This document shows positions 55,946 through 64,000 of a DNA stretch of 64,000 bases, one piece after another. Origin of the DNA: Methylovorus glucosotrophus (GTDB taxonomy: Bacteria > Pseudomonadota > Gammaproteobacteria > Burkholderiales > Methylophilaceae). How positions within the stretch are numbered: the stretch's first letter is position 1; each line of letters starts with the position of its first letter. The stretch spans positions 1,488,001 through 1,552,000 of the forward strand of contig NZ_VMSE01000001.1 in the NCBI RefSeq assembly GCF_009858335.1, written 5' to 3'. The translations under genes and the position numbers were made by a program. The notes below the pieces were generated by a model. It worked only from the letters and a program-made list of their open reading frames with translations, was not told the origin of the DNA and did not search any database.

Positions 55946-56875
55946 ATGCCCAATCCAGATGTAGATGCTTATCCTATACGTACCGTCTCGGCATTAACCG
56001 GGATCAATCCTGTCACGCTGCGGACCTGGGAACGCCGTTATCGATTGATCGAGCCGGTACGCACTCCCAAAGGACATCGTCTGTATACCAAAGACCAGAT
56101 CGCGATTTTGCACAGGGTGGTGGATCTGCTGGATAAGGGCATCCCCATTAGTCGCATCAATTTTTCGCTGATTTCCGGCGAAGCTAATACCTACAGCAAT
56201 CAGGAAGAAGAGTTCTGGAACCGCCTGATCACCCGCATGACCGCGGCCGTGGCCAATTTTGATGAAGTGGTGCTGGAAAGTACCTATAACGAAGCGCTGT
56301 CGCTTTATTCCATTGAAATCGTGACCGACATGCTGCTGATGCCCATGTTGATACGTCTGGGTGAGCGCTGGGAAAGAGGCGACGGTACCGTGGCCGAGGA
56401 ACACTTCTTTGGCGTGTATCTGCGCAACAAGCTGGGGGCTCGCTTTCACCATCGCAAACGTCGCGATTATGGCCCTGCCCTGTTGACTGCCTGCATGCCA
56501 GGCGAGCGCCACGAAGCTGGCATCCTGCTGTTTGCCCTAAGCGCTTATGACCATGGCTATCGCTGCATTCTGCTGGGCACGGACATGCCGCTGGAAGAAC
56601 TGCCGGCCGCTGTCGTGCAATCGAAGTCGCGCGGCATTGTCTTGTCCGCCTCGTTCATCACCGATGCATCGCTGATCAAACGTCAGCTCACCCACCTGGT
56701 GAATGCGACCAATGTGCCGGTGTTTGTCGGCGGCCAGTCCTCCGTCACGCTGCATGACGCCATCAAGGAAGCCGGTGCCGTGCCGCTAGGCATGGAGATC
56801 GAGCAAAGCTTCAAGCGCATAGCTGAGTCATTCAAGAACAAATTTGCGCAGAGCCTGAATGTGGCAAGCGTTTAA
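55946..56875 (+). CDS. litR: MerR-family regulator with cobalamin-binding domain (LitR/CarH class)
   Basis: A 309-residue protein. N-terminal MerR helix-turn-helix (S-A-L-T-G-I-N-P-V-T-L-R-T-W-E-R-R-Y) is followed by a helical light-sensing bundle with the W-x9-E-H motif (W142, E152-H153) and a Rossmann-like B12 domain with E-R-H-E-A-G (E187, H189, G192), the ligands that bind adenosylcobalamin in CarH. Conservation of these residues argues for true B12-dependent, light-responsive control, unlike class II LitR proteins that have lost them. It likely regulates itself and the lipid operon behind it. Confidence 0.88.
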   Translation: MPNPDVDAYPIRTVSALTGINPVTLRTWERRYRLIEPVRTPKGHRLYTKDQIAILHRVVDLLDKGIPISRINFSLISGEANTYSNQEEEFWNRLITRMTAAVANFDEVVLESTYNEALSLYSIEIVTDMLLMPMLIRLGERWERGDGTVAEEHFFGVYLRNKLGARFHHRKRRDYGPALLTACMPGERHEAGILLFALSAYDHGYRCILLGTDMPLEELPAAVVQSKSRGIVLSASFITDASLIKRQLTHLVNATNVPVFVGGQSSVTLHDAIKEAGAVPLGMEIEQSFKRIAESFKNKFAQSLNVASV

Positions 56876-56900
56876 CCTCTGTATTTATTAAGGATTTTTC

Positions 56901-57947
56901 ATGCAAGTCACCAAACTGGCGATTGACTGGTCTGAACGCGGACTGGTCCCTGATTATGCGATACGCGCCGGTATACGGCGCCTGCTGGAAGTTCGCTTGC
57001 AGGACATCGCAGCGGCAGATTGCGCCGCGGCCGCAGACATTGAAAACACCTTCATCAACAGCATGCGGGAAGCGCCGATTGCTCTGGTGCCTGAGCTGGC
57101 CAATGCACAGCATTACGAGGTTCCAGCCCAGTTTTTTCAGCATTGCCTGGGCAAGCATCGCAAATACAGCTCGTGCTACTGGGATAAAAATACGCGCACT
57201 TTGGACGAAGCAGAAGCTCTTGCCCTGCAGCTGACCTGCGAGCATGCAGACCTGCAGGATGGACACTCCATACTGGAGCTGGGCTGCGGCTGGGGTTCCC
57301 TCACCTTGTGGATGGCCAAGCATTATCCCTCCAGCCGCATCACGGCAGTCTCCAACTCCAAGTCGCAACGTGAATACATCATGTCGGAAGCCCTGAAGCG
57401 CGGCTTGCCGAATATTCAGGTGATTACCTGCGATATGAACGAATTCAATCCCGGCATGCAGTTTGACCGCATTGTGTCGGTCGAGATGTTTGAGCATATG
57501 CGCAACTACGACACCATGTTCAAGCATGTGCATGACTGGCTGGTACCCGGCGGGCGCTTCTTCATGCATATCTTCGTGCACAAGCTTACGCCATATGCCT
57601 TTGAAGTCGCCGGCGATGATGACTGGATGAGCCGGTTCTTCTTTTCGGGCGGCATGATGCCTAGCGACGACCTGCCATTGCGCTTCCAGCGGCATTTGCA
57701 GTTGCGTCAGATGTGGCGCTGGGATGGCACCCACTATGAAAAAACGGCCAACGCATGGCTGGCCAATATGGACGAGCATGCAGCGGCGATTGAACCTGTG
57801 CTGGCCGCCACCTATGGCGCCCAACAGACCGAAATGTGGCGCAATCGCTGGCGCATCTTTTTCATGTCATGTGCAGAGCTGTTTGGCTATAACTACGGCC
57901 AGGAGTGGTGGGTCAGCCACTACCAGTTTGAGCGTCCCGCGGCTTGA
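56901..57947 (+). CDS. Cyclopropane-fatty-acid synthase-like methyltransferase, first copy
   Basis: A 348-residue SAM-dependent methyltransferase with motif I L-E-L-G-C-G-W-G-S near residue 131, Y-S-S-C-Y-W near residue 90 and V-E-M-F-E-H-M near residue 195, the signature of the CFA-synthase family. Such enzymes add a methyl or methylene group to unsaturated chains of membrane lipids. It has no extended N-terminal domain (typical synthases are near 380 residues). First gene of the operon after the regulator, 25 bases behind it. Confidence 0.85.
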   Translation: MQVTKLAIDWSERGLVPDYAIRAGIRRLLEVRLQDIAAADCAAAADIENTFINSMREAPIALVPELANAQHYEVPAQFFQHCLGKHRKYSSCYWDKNTRTLDEAEALALQLTCEHADLQDGHSILELGCGWGSLTLWMAKHYPSSRITAVSNSKSQREYIMSEALKRGLPNIQVITCDMNEFNPGMQFDRIVSVEMFEHMRNYDTMFKHVHDWLVPGGRFFMHIFVHKLTPYAFEVAGDDDWMSRFFFSGGMMPSDDLPLRFQRHLQLRQMWRWDGTHYEKTANAWLANMDEHAAAIEPVLAATYGAQQTEMWRNRWRIFFMSCAELFGYNYGQEWWVSHYQFERPAA

Positions 57948-57961
57948 GATCGTCACCCCCC

Positions 57962-58513
57962 ATGTCATTGAAAGTAATCAACTTCGTGCTGTTTCAGATG
58001 GGCTGGATGGCCTGTGTCTGGGGCGGCGCCCATGGATTGCCCTGGCTGGGCGTGGCATGCACGGTGCCCATCCTCTACTGGCACCTGCGCCAGGCATTGC
58101 TTCCCGGGCAGGAAACCAGGTTGCTCCTGCTTGCCATGGTCATGGGCGGGTTGTTTGACCAGGCTTTGCTGACGCTTGAGCTGGTGAGCTACCCCGCCTC
58201 GGCATGGCCGGCAGGCTTGCTGCCGCTATGGATGCTTTGCCTGTGGTTGCTGTTTGCCTCCACCCTGAATGTCAGCCTGCGCTGGCTGCGCGGCTCCATG
58301 CCATTGGCAGCGGTGTTCGGCTTGATCGGTGGACCGCTGGCATATCTGGCGGCAAGCCGGATAGGCGCTGTGACGCTGGCATCGGGTTACCTGCCATGGC
58401 TGGTGCTTGCATTGGCCTGGGCAATCCTCACGCCACTGTTATTGTGGCTCTCAATCCGCTTTGATGGCTATGCCGTGGCGGCAGATCAACAGCACGGGTG
58501 GTCTCATGTTTGA
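57962..58513 (+). CDS. DUF2878 family membrane protein
   Basis: A 183-residue protein with about five membrane helices (I-N-F-V-L-F-Q-M-G-W-M-A-C-V, L-P-W-L-G-V-A-C and later). The ATG at 57962 was chosen over an upstream TTG. It belongs to a family found only beside CFA-synthase-like and DUF1295 genes; function unknown. It overlaps the next gene by 8 bases. Confidence 0.75.
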   Translation: MSLKVINFVLFQMGWMACVWGGAHGLPWLGVACTVPILYWHLRQALLPGQETRLLLLAMVMGGLFDQALLTLELVSYPASAWPAGLLPLWMLCLWLLFASTLNVSLRWLRGSMPLAAVFGLIGGPLAYLAASRIGAVTLASGYLPWLVLALAWAILTPLLLWLSIRFDGYAVAADQQHGWSHV

Positions 58514-59291
58514 CGGCAGCATTTATTTGCAAGGGCTGGCCGCCATGGCCTTATTTGGTCTGGCGGGCTGGGGTATCAGTGTCTACCGGCACAACGTCAC
58601 CATTGTCGACAGCATGTGGAGCCTGTTTTTCCTGCTCGGCGCTGGCGTTTATGCCTGGCTGGGCGGCGTCGAGCCACGCACCTGGCTGATTCTCGGCCTG
58701 GTCACGATCTGGGCGCTGCGTTTGACCATTTACCTCAGCTGGCGCAATCGCGGCCCACATGAAGACCATCGCTACCAGGCCATACGCCGCAACAACGAGC
58801 CGCATTTCTGGCTGAAAAGCCTCTACATCATTTTTGGGTTGCAGGCGGTGCTGGCCTGGCTGGTTTCCCTGCCCTTGCTGGGCAGCCTGCTATCAAGTGA
58901 TCCACTCGGCTGGCTCGATGTGCTGGGGGTCGCACTCTGGTTGAACGGGCTGGTGTGGGAAAGCCTGGCGGACTCGCAGCTCTCCCGCTTCAAAGCCAGT
59001 GCACCCGCCGGTGCAGTGATGGATCGCGGGGTATGGCGTTACAGCCGCCATCCGAATTACTTCGGCGAGTTCAGCATCTGGTGGGGCTTCTATTTGCTGG
59101 CGCTGTCAGCTGGTGCCTGGTGGGCACTGCCCGGGCCATTGCTGATGACGCTGCTGCTGCTAAAAGTGAGTGGTGTGGCCTTGCTGGAGAAAGATATAGC
59201 CGACCGGCGCCCTGCTTACGCCCACTACGTAAAAACCACCCCGGCGTTCTTTCCCTGGTTTCCAGAATCTCGCCTGCCCGAGGAGAAATAA
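58506..59291 (+). CDS. DUF1295 family membrane protein
   Basis: A 261-residue protein with six or seven helices and the signature R-Y-S-R-H-P-N-Y-F-G-E-F near residue 180, typical of the DUF1295/steroid-5-alpha-reductase-like and isoprenylcysteine-methyltransferase-like group. It probably acts on a lipid double bond or polar head in the inner membrane. Members are regular partners in this gene cluster. One-base gap to the next gene. Confidence 0.82.
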   Translation: MFDGSIYLQGLAAMALFGLAGWGISVYRHNVTIVDSMWSLFFLLGAGVYAWLGGVEPRTWLILGLVTIWALRLTIYLSWRNRGPHEDHRYQAIRRNNEPHFWLKSLYIIFGLQAVLAWLVSLPLLGSLLSSDPLGWLDVLGVALWLNGLVWESLADSQLSRFKASAPAGAVMDRGVWRYSRHPNYFGEFSIWWGFYLLALSAGAWWALPGPLLMTLLLLKVSGVALLEKDIADRRPAYAHYVKTTPAFFPWFPESRLPEEK

Positions 59292-59292
59292 G

Positions 59293-59925
59293 ATGAAGTT
59301 CTGGCACGTCAGCGGGATTGCTTTGGCCTTTGTTTGCCACAGCGCGCATGCGCAGGAGTGGCAATTCAATGTCTTCCTGGATGAAAAACCCATAGGCCAG
59401 CATCGCTTTGCGCTGGAGGAAAACGGCGCCCAGCGTCCCCTTACCAGCGAAGCCAGCTTTGATGTGAAGTTTTTATTCGTCAACGCCTATCGCTATCGCC
59501 ACACGGCCAAAGAGCAGTGGAATGGCAATTGCCTGAACGCGATTGAGGCCCGTACCGAAGAGAACCGCGAGACTACCATCGTCAAGGGCGCCCTGGACAA
59601 AAGTACGGATAAAGGCGCCTTTGTGCTGCAATCGCCCAAGCCCAAAACGCTGGGTGATTGCGTCATGACCTTTGCCTACTGGAATCCGGCCATGCTGAAG
59701 CAGACGCGCTTGCTCAATCCGCAGACCGGCGAGTACCTGGACACCCGAATTACCGCCCTGGGCAAGGAAAGCATTACCGTAAAAGGCCAACCCACCGATG
59801 CCGAGCATTACCGGCTGGAGGCGCCCAAACTCAAGATAGACCTGTGGTATTCCAGTGATCAGCAATGGCTGGCACTGCGCTCTACCACCCCGGAAGGCTA
59901 CATCATCAACTACAGGCTACGCTAA
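59293..59925 (+). CDS. Secreted DUF6134-type protein
   Basis: A 210-residue exported protein: signal peptide (G-I-A-L-A-F-V-C-H-S-A-H-A, cleavage before Q-E-W) and a beta-rich mature part with two cysteines (N-G-N-C-L-N-A-I and L-G-D-C-V-M-T). Motifs Y-W-N-P-A-M-L and L-D-T-R-I-T-A-L-G are like those of the DUF6134/DUF3108-related proteins of this cluster. It may carry lipid in the periplasm. Immediately followed by the lipocalin gene. Confidence 0.7.
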   Translation: MKFWHVSGIALAFVCHSAHAQEWQFNVFLDEKPIGQHRFALEENGAQRPLTSEASFDVKFLFVNAYRYRHTAKEQWNGNCLNAIEARTEENRETTIVKGALDKSTDKGAFVLQSPKPKTLGDCVMTFAYWNPAMLKQTRLLNPQTGEYLDTRITALGKESITVKGQPTDAEHYRLEAPKLKIDLWYSSDQQWLALRSTTPEGYIINYRLR

Positions 59926-59927
59926 TC

Positions 59928-60506
59928 ATGCAAAATTCCCGTTTCAAATCCCGCAGCCTGGCGTGTGTTGCCGCATTTGTCGCCAGCCTGCTTGGCGGTT
60001 GTGCGACGCAACAGCTGCCACCCATCACGCCGGTACCCGAGGTTGATCTCGCCCGTTTCATGGGGCCCTGGTATGTCATCGCCGTGATTCCCACCGCGAT
60101 TGAAACCGAAGCCTATAACGCCGTGGAGTCCTACCAGCTGGACAAGGACGGCACCATCGCCACGACCTTCACCTTCAACAAGGGGGCGTTTGATGGCCCG
60201 CTTAAAACCTATAACCCACGCGGTTTTGTCCGTGAAGGCACCAATAACGCCGTATGGGGCATGCAGTTTATCTGGCCGATCAAGGCGGAATACCTGATTG
60301 CCTATCTGGATAGCGACTATCAGCACACCATCATTGCCCGCAATGCCCGCGATTACGTGTGGATCATGGCGCGGCAGCCGCAGATCAGCGAAGACACCTA
60401 CCAGAAGCTGGTCGCCGAGGTGATTGCGCTGGGCTACGATAGCCGCGCCTTGCGCAAGGTGCCGCAGCAAGCCCTGCCGACCACGCCAGCCAAGGGGGCG
60501 GATTGA
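59928..60506 (+). CDS. blc: Outer-membrane lipoprotein lipocalin (Blc-like)
   Basis: A 192-residue lipoprotein with lipobox S-L-L-G-G-C (cysteine about residue 25) and the lipocalin motifs G-P-W-Y-V-I-A near residue 46 and Y-V-W-I-M-A-R near residue 144. The eight-stranded barrel binds fatty acids or lysophospholipids. It fits the lipid theme of the operon. The stop overlaps the next start by one base (TGATG). Confidence 0.88.
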   Translation: MQNSRFKSRSLACVAAFVASLLGGCATQQLPPITPVPEVDLARFMGPWYVIAVIPTAIETEAYNAVESYQLDKDGTIATTFTFNKGAFDGPLKTYNPRGFVREGTNNAVWGMQFIWPIKAEYLIAYLDSDYQHTIIARNARDYVWIMARQPQISEDTYQKLVAEVIALGYDSRALRKVPQQALPTTPAKGAD

Positions 60507-61459
60507 TGCCGCAGGCAAGACCGATACAGCAACGGCTACTGCGGTGGCTGGACAGCTCTATTGCGCCCGCAAACGTGGATGCCCATACCAGCAATCAAGT
60601 GGACTGGCTGCGCGCCCTGCCCTTTGTGGCCTTGCATCTCGCTTGCCTGGCGGTGATCTGGGTGGGCTGGAGCCCGGTTGCCGTGCTGGTGGCGGGCCTA
60701 CTTTATCTGGTGCGCATGTTTGCCATTACCGGGTTTTACCATCGCTATTTTTCGCATCGCGCCTTCAAGACCAGCCGTTTCATGCAGTTTGTATTTGCCT
60801 TGCTGGGGGCGACGGCTGTGCAGCGTGGGCCGTTGTGGTGGGCTTCCATGCACCGCCATCACCACGCCAATTCAGACCGGGTGGAAGACGCTCACTCGCC
60901 CGTTCATCATGGGTTTTTCTGGAGCCATGTGGGCTGGTTTTTATCGGATGCGCATTTTGCCACCCGCACCGAGCGTGTGAAGGAGCTGGCCGCTTTTCCC
61001 GAACTCCGTTTTCTGGACCGCTTTGACGTCGTGGTGCCCTTGCTGATGGCCGCTGGTATTTATGCGCTGGGCGCATGGCTGGAGAGCATACGGCCCGAGT
61101 GGGGCACCAATGGCTGGCAGATGCTGGTGTGGGGCTTTGTCATCTCCACCGTGCTGCTTTACCACGCCACCTTCAGCGTCAATTCACTGGCACACCACTG
61201 GGGCAGCCGTCGCTACCAGACCGCCGACCAGAGCCGCAACAATGCGCTGATTGCCCTGTTCACCCTGGGCGAAGGCTGGCACAACAACCATCACCATTAC
61301 CCCGGGGCCGCGCGCCAGGGCTTTTACTGGTGGGAAATCGACATTACCTGGTATGGGCTGAAAGCCCTGCAGGCGCTGGGCTTGATTCGCGATTTGCGCA
61401 GCATTCCCGCAGACATACGCAATGCCCGGCGCGTAAATAGCAACGAGAGCACCTTATGA
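60506..61459 (+). CDS. Acyl-CoA/lipid fatty acid desaturase
   Basis: A 317-residue membrane di-iron enzyme with three histidine boxes: H-R-Y-F-S-H near residue 82, H-R-H-H-H near residue 119 and H-N-N-H-H-H near residue 261. This is the delta-9-type desaturase pattern. It inserts a cis double bond into fatty acids, giving the substrate for the CFA-like methyltransferases of the same operon. Its stop overlaps the next start by ATGA. Confidence 0.9.
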   Translation: MPQARPIQQRLLRWLDSSIAPANVDAHTSNQVDWLRALPFVALHLACLAVIWVGWSPVAVLVAGLLYLVRMFAITGFYHRYFSHRAFKTSRFMQFVFALLGATAVQRGPLWWASMHRHHHANSDRVEDAHSPVHHGFFWSHVGWFLSDAHFATRTERVKELAAFPELRFLDRFDVVVPLLMAAGIYALGAWLESIRPEWGTNGWQMLVWGFVISTVLLYHATFSVNSLAHHWGSRRYQTADQSRNNALIALFTLGEGWHNNHHHYPGAARQGFYWWEIDITWYGLKALQALGLIRDLRSIPADIRNARRVNSNESTL

Positions 61460-62694
61460 AAATCGCCATTATCGGCGCCGGTATCGCCGGCAACACCCTG
61501 GCTTATCATCTGCATCGCGAACACGACATCACCGTCTTTGAAGCGGGAAGCTACATTGGCGGCCATACGCATACCCATGACATCCAGCACGAGGGCAAGT
61601 CTTATGCGGTGGATACCGGCTTTATCGTGTTCAATGACCGCACCTACCCCAATTTCATCCAGCTGCTGAATGAGATCGGCGTGGGCTGGCAGGATAGCGA
61701 CATGAGCTTCAGCGTGCGCTGCGAAAAAACCGGGCTGGAGTACAACGGCACCACGCTCAACTCGCTGTTTGCCCAGCGCCGCAATCTGCTGCGCCCCGCG
61801 TTCTATCGCATGATCAATGACATCCTGCGCTTTAACCGCGAGTCGCTGGAGCTGCTGGAAGAAGGCGAAGAAATCCCGCTGGGTGACTATCTGGCGCGCC
61901 ACGGCTACCGCCAGGATTTTATCGATTACTACATCATCCCCATGGGCTCGGCCATCTGGTCAACCGAACCGCGCCAGATGCTGGCGTTCCCGGCCCGATT
62001 TTTTGCGCGGTTTTTCCATCACCACGGCATGCTCACGGTTAACGACAGGCCGCAATGGCGCGTGATACGTGGCGGTTCGGCGCGCTATGCCGAGGCGTTG
62101 ACCGCCGGTTTTGCAGATCGCATACGCCTCAACACCCCGGTGAGCCAGGTACGTCGCCTGGAAAACGCAGTCGCCATCACCCCGGCGGGGGGCACAGAAG
62201 AACTCTACGACTGGGTGTTTTTTGCCTGCCACAGCGATCAGGCTCTGCGCCTGCTGGCCGATGCAACGCCAGCTGAGCGCGAAGTGCTGGGGGCGATTCC
62301 CTATCAGGAAAACAGCATAGTCCTGCATAGTGACCGGCGCCTGCTGCCCAAGCGCAAGCTGGCATGGGCGGCCTGGAATTACCACGTAACCCCAACGCCG
62401 ACCGACCGGGTGGCTGTCACCTACAACATGAACATCCTGCAGGGTTTGCAGTCCCGCGAGCCATTGCTGGTGACGCTGAATCATACTGCTGGCATCGCCG
62501 AAGACAAGATCATCAAGCGGCTCACCTATCATCACCCGGTATACACCACTGCCGGGGCGGCAGCCCAGCTGCGCCATGCCGAGATCAGCGGTGTGAATCG
62601 CACCGCTTATGCAGGCGCCTACTGGCGCAATGGTTTTCATGAAGATGGCGTGGTCAGTGCCCTGCGTGCGCTGGAGCATTTCAAGCATGCCTGA
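61456..62694 (+). CDS. FAD-dependent amine-oxidase-like protein
   Basis: A 412-residue flavoprotein with the dinucleotide motif [10 protein letters not shown] at residues 5-14, [11 protein letters not shown] near residue 30 and a C-terminal flavin segment ([13 protein letters not shown]). It resembles cyclopropane/desaturase-type oxidases next to DUF1365 and CFA-like genes; the reaction is probably oxidation or desaturation of a fatty-acyl chain. It overlaps its neighbours on both sides. Confidence 0.88.
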   Translation: MKIAIIGAGIAGNTLAYHLHREHDITVFEAGSYIGGHTHTHDIQHEGKSYAVDTGFIVFNDRTYPNFIQLLNEIGVGWQDSDMSFSVRCEKTGLEYNGTTLNSLFAQRRNLLRPAFYRMINDILRFNRESLELLEEGEEIPLGDYLARHGYRQDFIDYYIIPMGSAIWSTEPRQMLAFPARFFARFFHHHGMLTVNDRPQWRVIRGGSARYAEALTAGFADRIRLNTPVSQVRRLENAVAITPAGGTEELYDWVFFACHSDQALRLLADATPAEREVLGAIPYQENSIVLHSDRRLLPKRKLAWAAWNYHVTPTPTDRVAVTYNMNILQGLQSREPLLVTLNHTAGIAEDKIIKRLTYHHPVYTTAGAAAQLRHAEISGVNRTAYAGAYWRNGFHEDGVVSALRALEHFKHA

Positions 62695-63493
62695 TCCGCG
62701 TCATTCTGACACCTGCAACAGCCTGAAGACGCCAAAGAGCGCGATCTACAGCGGCGTAGTGCGGCATCGCCGCTTCATGCCTGTGCTGCATGCCTTCCGC
62801 TATCGGCTGTTCATGATGTACCTCGATCTCGACGAGCTACCCACGCTGTTCAGCCAGCGCTGGCTTTGGTCATCCCGCCGACGCAATCTGGCCTGGTTCA
62901 AGCGCAGTGATTATCTGGGCGATCCGACTATGCCGCTCAAGACCGCGGTGCAGCAACTCGTGCATGAGCAAACTGGCATCACGCTGACCGGCCCCATCCG
63001 CCTGCTCACGCATATGCGCTATTTTGGCTATTGCTTCAACCCGGTCAGTTTTTACTATTGCTTTGATGCGGATGGCACCACCCTGCGCGCCATCGTCGCC
63101 GACATCACCAACACGCCCTGGGGCGAGCGCCACGCCTATGTATTGAACTGCGATAACCCGCAAAAAGGTGGTTTTCGCTTTGCCATGCGCAAGGATTTTC
63201 ATGTGTCGCCGTTCATGCCCATGGATATCGACTACGACTGGTTTTTTTCGGCGCCGGGTGCTGAGTTGAATGTCCACATGCGCAATCTGCATGCCGACGG
63301 CAAGATGTTTGATGCCACCCTGCAATTGCAGCGACAGCCGCTGAGTGGTGTTCGTCTTAACCTGCTGATGTTGCAGTACCCACTGATGACGCTGAACGTG
63401 ATTCGTGCCATCTACTGGCAAGCGCTACGGCTGTGGCTGAAGCGCGTGCCCTTTTTCAGTCATCCGCAACCCGCCGACTCCCGGCAACCTTAA
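62687..63493 (+). CDS. DUF1365 family protein
   Basis: A 268-residue protein with the DUF1365 hallmarks: S-G-V-V-R-H-R-R-F near residue 18, [14 protein letters not shown] near residue 116, N-T-P-W-G-E-R and F-H-V-S-P-F-M-P-M near residue 168. It is always found with the amine-oxidase-like and CFA-like genes and is thought to take part in a shared lipid modification, but the chemistry is not established. It overlaps the preceding gene by 8 bases. Confidence 0.9.
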   Translation: MPDPRHSDTCNSLKTPKSAIYSGVVRHRRFMPVLHAFRYRLFMMYLDLDELPTLFSQRWLWSSRRRNLAWFKRSDYLGDPTMPLKTAVQQLVHEQTGITLTGPIRLLTHMRYFGYCFNPVSFYYCFDADGTTLRAIVADITNTPWGERHAYVLNCDNPQKGGFRFAMRKDFHVSPFMPMDIDYDWFFSAPGAELNVHMRNLHADGKMFDATLQLQRQPLSGVRLNLLMLQYPLMTLNVIRAIYWQALRLWLKRVPFFSHPQPADSRQP

Positions 63494-63511
63494 CTCTCGC
63501 TGAGTCTTCAC

Positions 63512-64000
63512 ATGAAAAACATGAGCCTGAAATCCATGACGCCCAAGCCTGCCTTGCCCACCGTTAGCCCGATCACCAGCTTGCCGCAAAAAGCCGGCTG
63601 GTTGCAATCGCTTGCCAGAAAACTGGTACTGCAACGTCTGGCCCGCCTGAGTCGGGGCGAGCTGATCGTGAGCGAGCAGCAGGAAACGCTACATTTTGGC
63701 CAACCTGGTTCGGGCTTGCGTGTGCATCTCACCGTGCTGGATGCCCGTTTCTATGCGGATATTGCCTTTGCGGGCTCCATAGGCGCAGGCGAGGCTTACA
63801 TCCAAGGCTACTGGCAGTGCGATGACCTCACCGGACTGATTCGTCTGATGGCGATCAACCAATCGGTGATGGATACGCTGGAAGGCGGCTTTGCCAGCCT
63901 GTTCAAGCCCTTGCTGAAAGGCCTGCACTGGCTGAACCGCAATACCGAGCAAGGCAGCCGCAAGAATATTGCCGCGCATTATGATTTGGGCAACGACATG
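63512..64000 (+). CDS. Second cyclopropane-fatty-acid synthase-like methyltransferase, 3' truncated by window edge
   Basis: The 163 visible residues are the N-terminal domain of the longer CFA synthases: R-L-S-R-G-E-L-I-V, D-A-R-F-Y-A-D-I-A-F-A-G-S-I-G-A-G-E-A-Y and Y-W-Q-C-D-D-L-T-G-L-I, ending at A-A-H-Y-D-L-G-N-D, just before the SAM domain. It has the family's typical N-terminal lipid-binding part, which the first copy in this operon lacks. Confidence 0.88.
   Translation, partial: MKNMSLKSMTPKPALPTVSPITSLPQKAGWLQSLARKLVLQRLARLSRGELIVSEQQETLHFGQPGSGLRVHLTVLDARFYADIAFAGSIGAGEAYIQGYWQCDDLTGLIRLMAINQSVMDTLEGGFASLFKPLLKGLHWLNRNTEQGSRKNIAAHYDLGNDM

Overview
The window is about 64 kb of a Gram-negative, moderately GC-rich chromosome. 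Its gene content (a smc-zipA-ligA block, type I queF, MsrPQ, a PEP-CTERM protein, a PQQ-dependent dehydrogenase and an outer-membrane phospholipase) points to a betaproteobacterium. A methylotroph of the Methylophilaceae type is my inference; nothing in the window proves it.

Layout. 1-2 kb: secreted paralogues and gene debris. 2-16.5 kb: ordinary chromosome with a sodium/solute symporter pair, stress proteins (CsbD, cold shock, KGG repeat, DUF4142), a copper ATPase, a Cys-rich copper-storage-type protein, a LuxR and a NarL-type regulator, and a TetR-SDR pair that shares an 18-bp palindromic operator. 16.6-24.6 kb: a filamentous (inovirus) prophage. 24.6-54.2 kb: mostly minus-strand housekeeping genes, with two tRNAs, queF and a PEP-CTERM gene on the plus strand. 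54.3-64 kb: an ECF sigma/anti-sigma pair, then a MerR/cobalamin (LitR/CarH-type) regulator heading a tightly packed plus-strand lipid-modification operon that runs off the window.

The most striking feature is the prophage. At 16609-16636 lies a 28-bp site that matches the E. coli dif sequence at 26 of 28 positions, so this should be the chromosome-dimer resolution site in the replication terminus. At 23176-23192 a second site repeats the dif central region and XerD arm (16 of 17 positions) but has no recognisable XerC arm. It lies inside the 3' end of the phage regulator gene, in the same reading phase as the first site. The segment between them (about 6.56 kb) carries a complete filamentous-phage set: Zot/pI-type ATPase, DUF2523 protein, adsorption protein, major coat protein, HUH replication initiator, ssDNA-binding-like protein and divergent regulators with an operator array. 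To its right sits a second phage remnant: regulator tail, an unrelated cargo gene, a homologue of the 94-aa protein, and a second copy of the intergenic hairpin region. The two copies show that a cargo slot between the 94-aa gene and the dif-like site has held different genes in different phages.

How the parts work together: Xer recombination, not a phage integrase, most likely inserted the phage. Around dif the gene orientation tends to switch (mostly plus to the left, minus to the right up to 54 kb), as expected at a terminus. The light/cobalamin regulator probably controls the membrane-lipid operon downstream (two cyclopropane-synthase-type methyltransferases, desaturase, amine-oxidase-like flavoprotein, DUF1365, lipocalin, DUF1295, DUF2878). 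All family assignments are from reading the proteins; no database search was possible.
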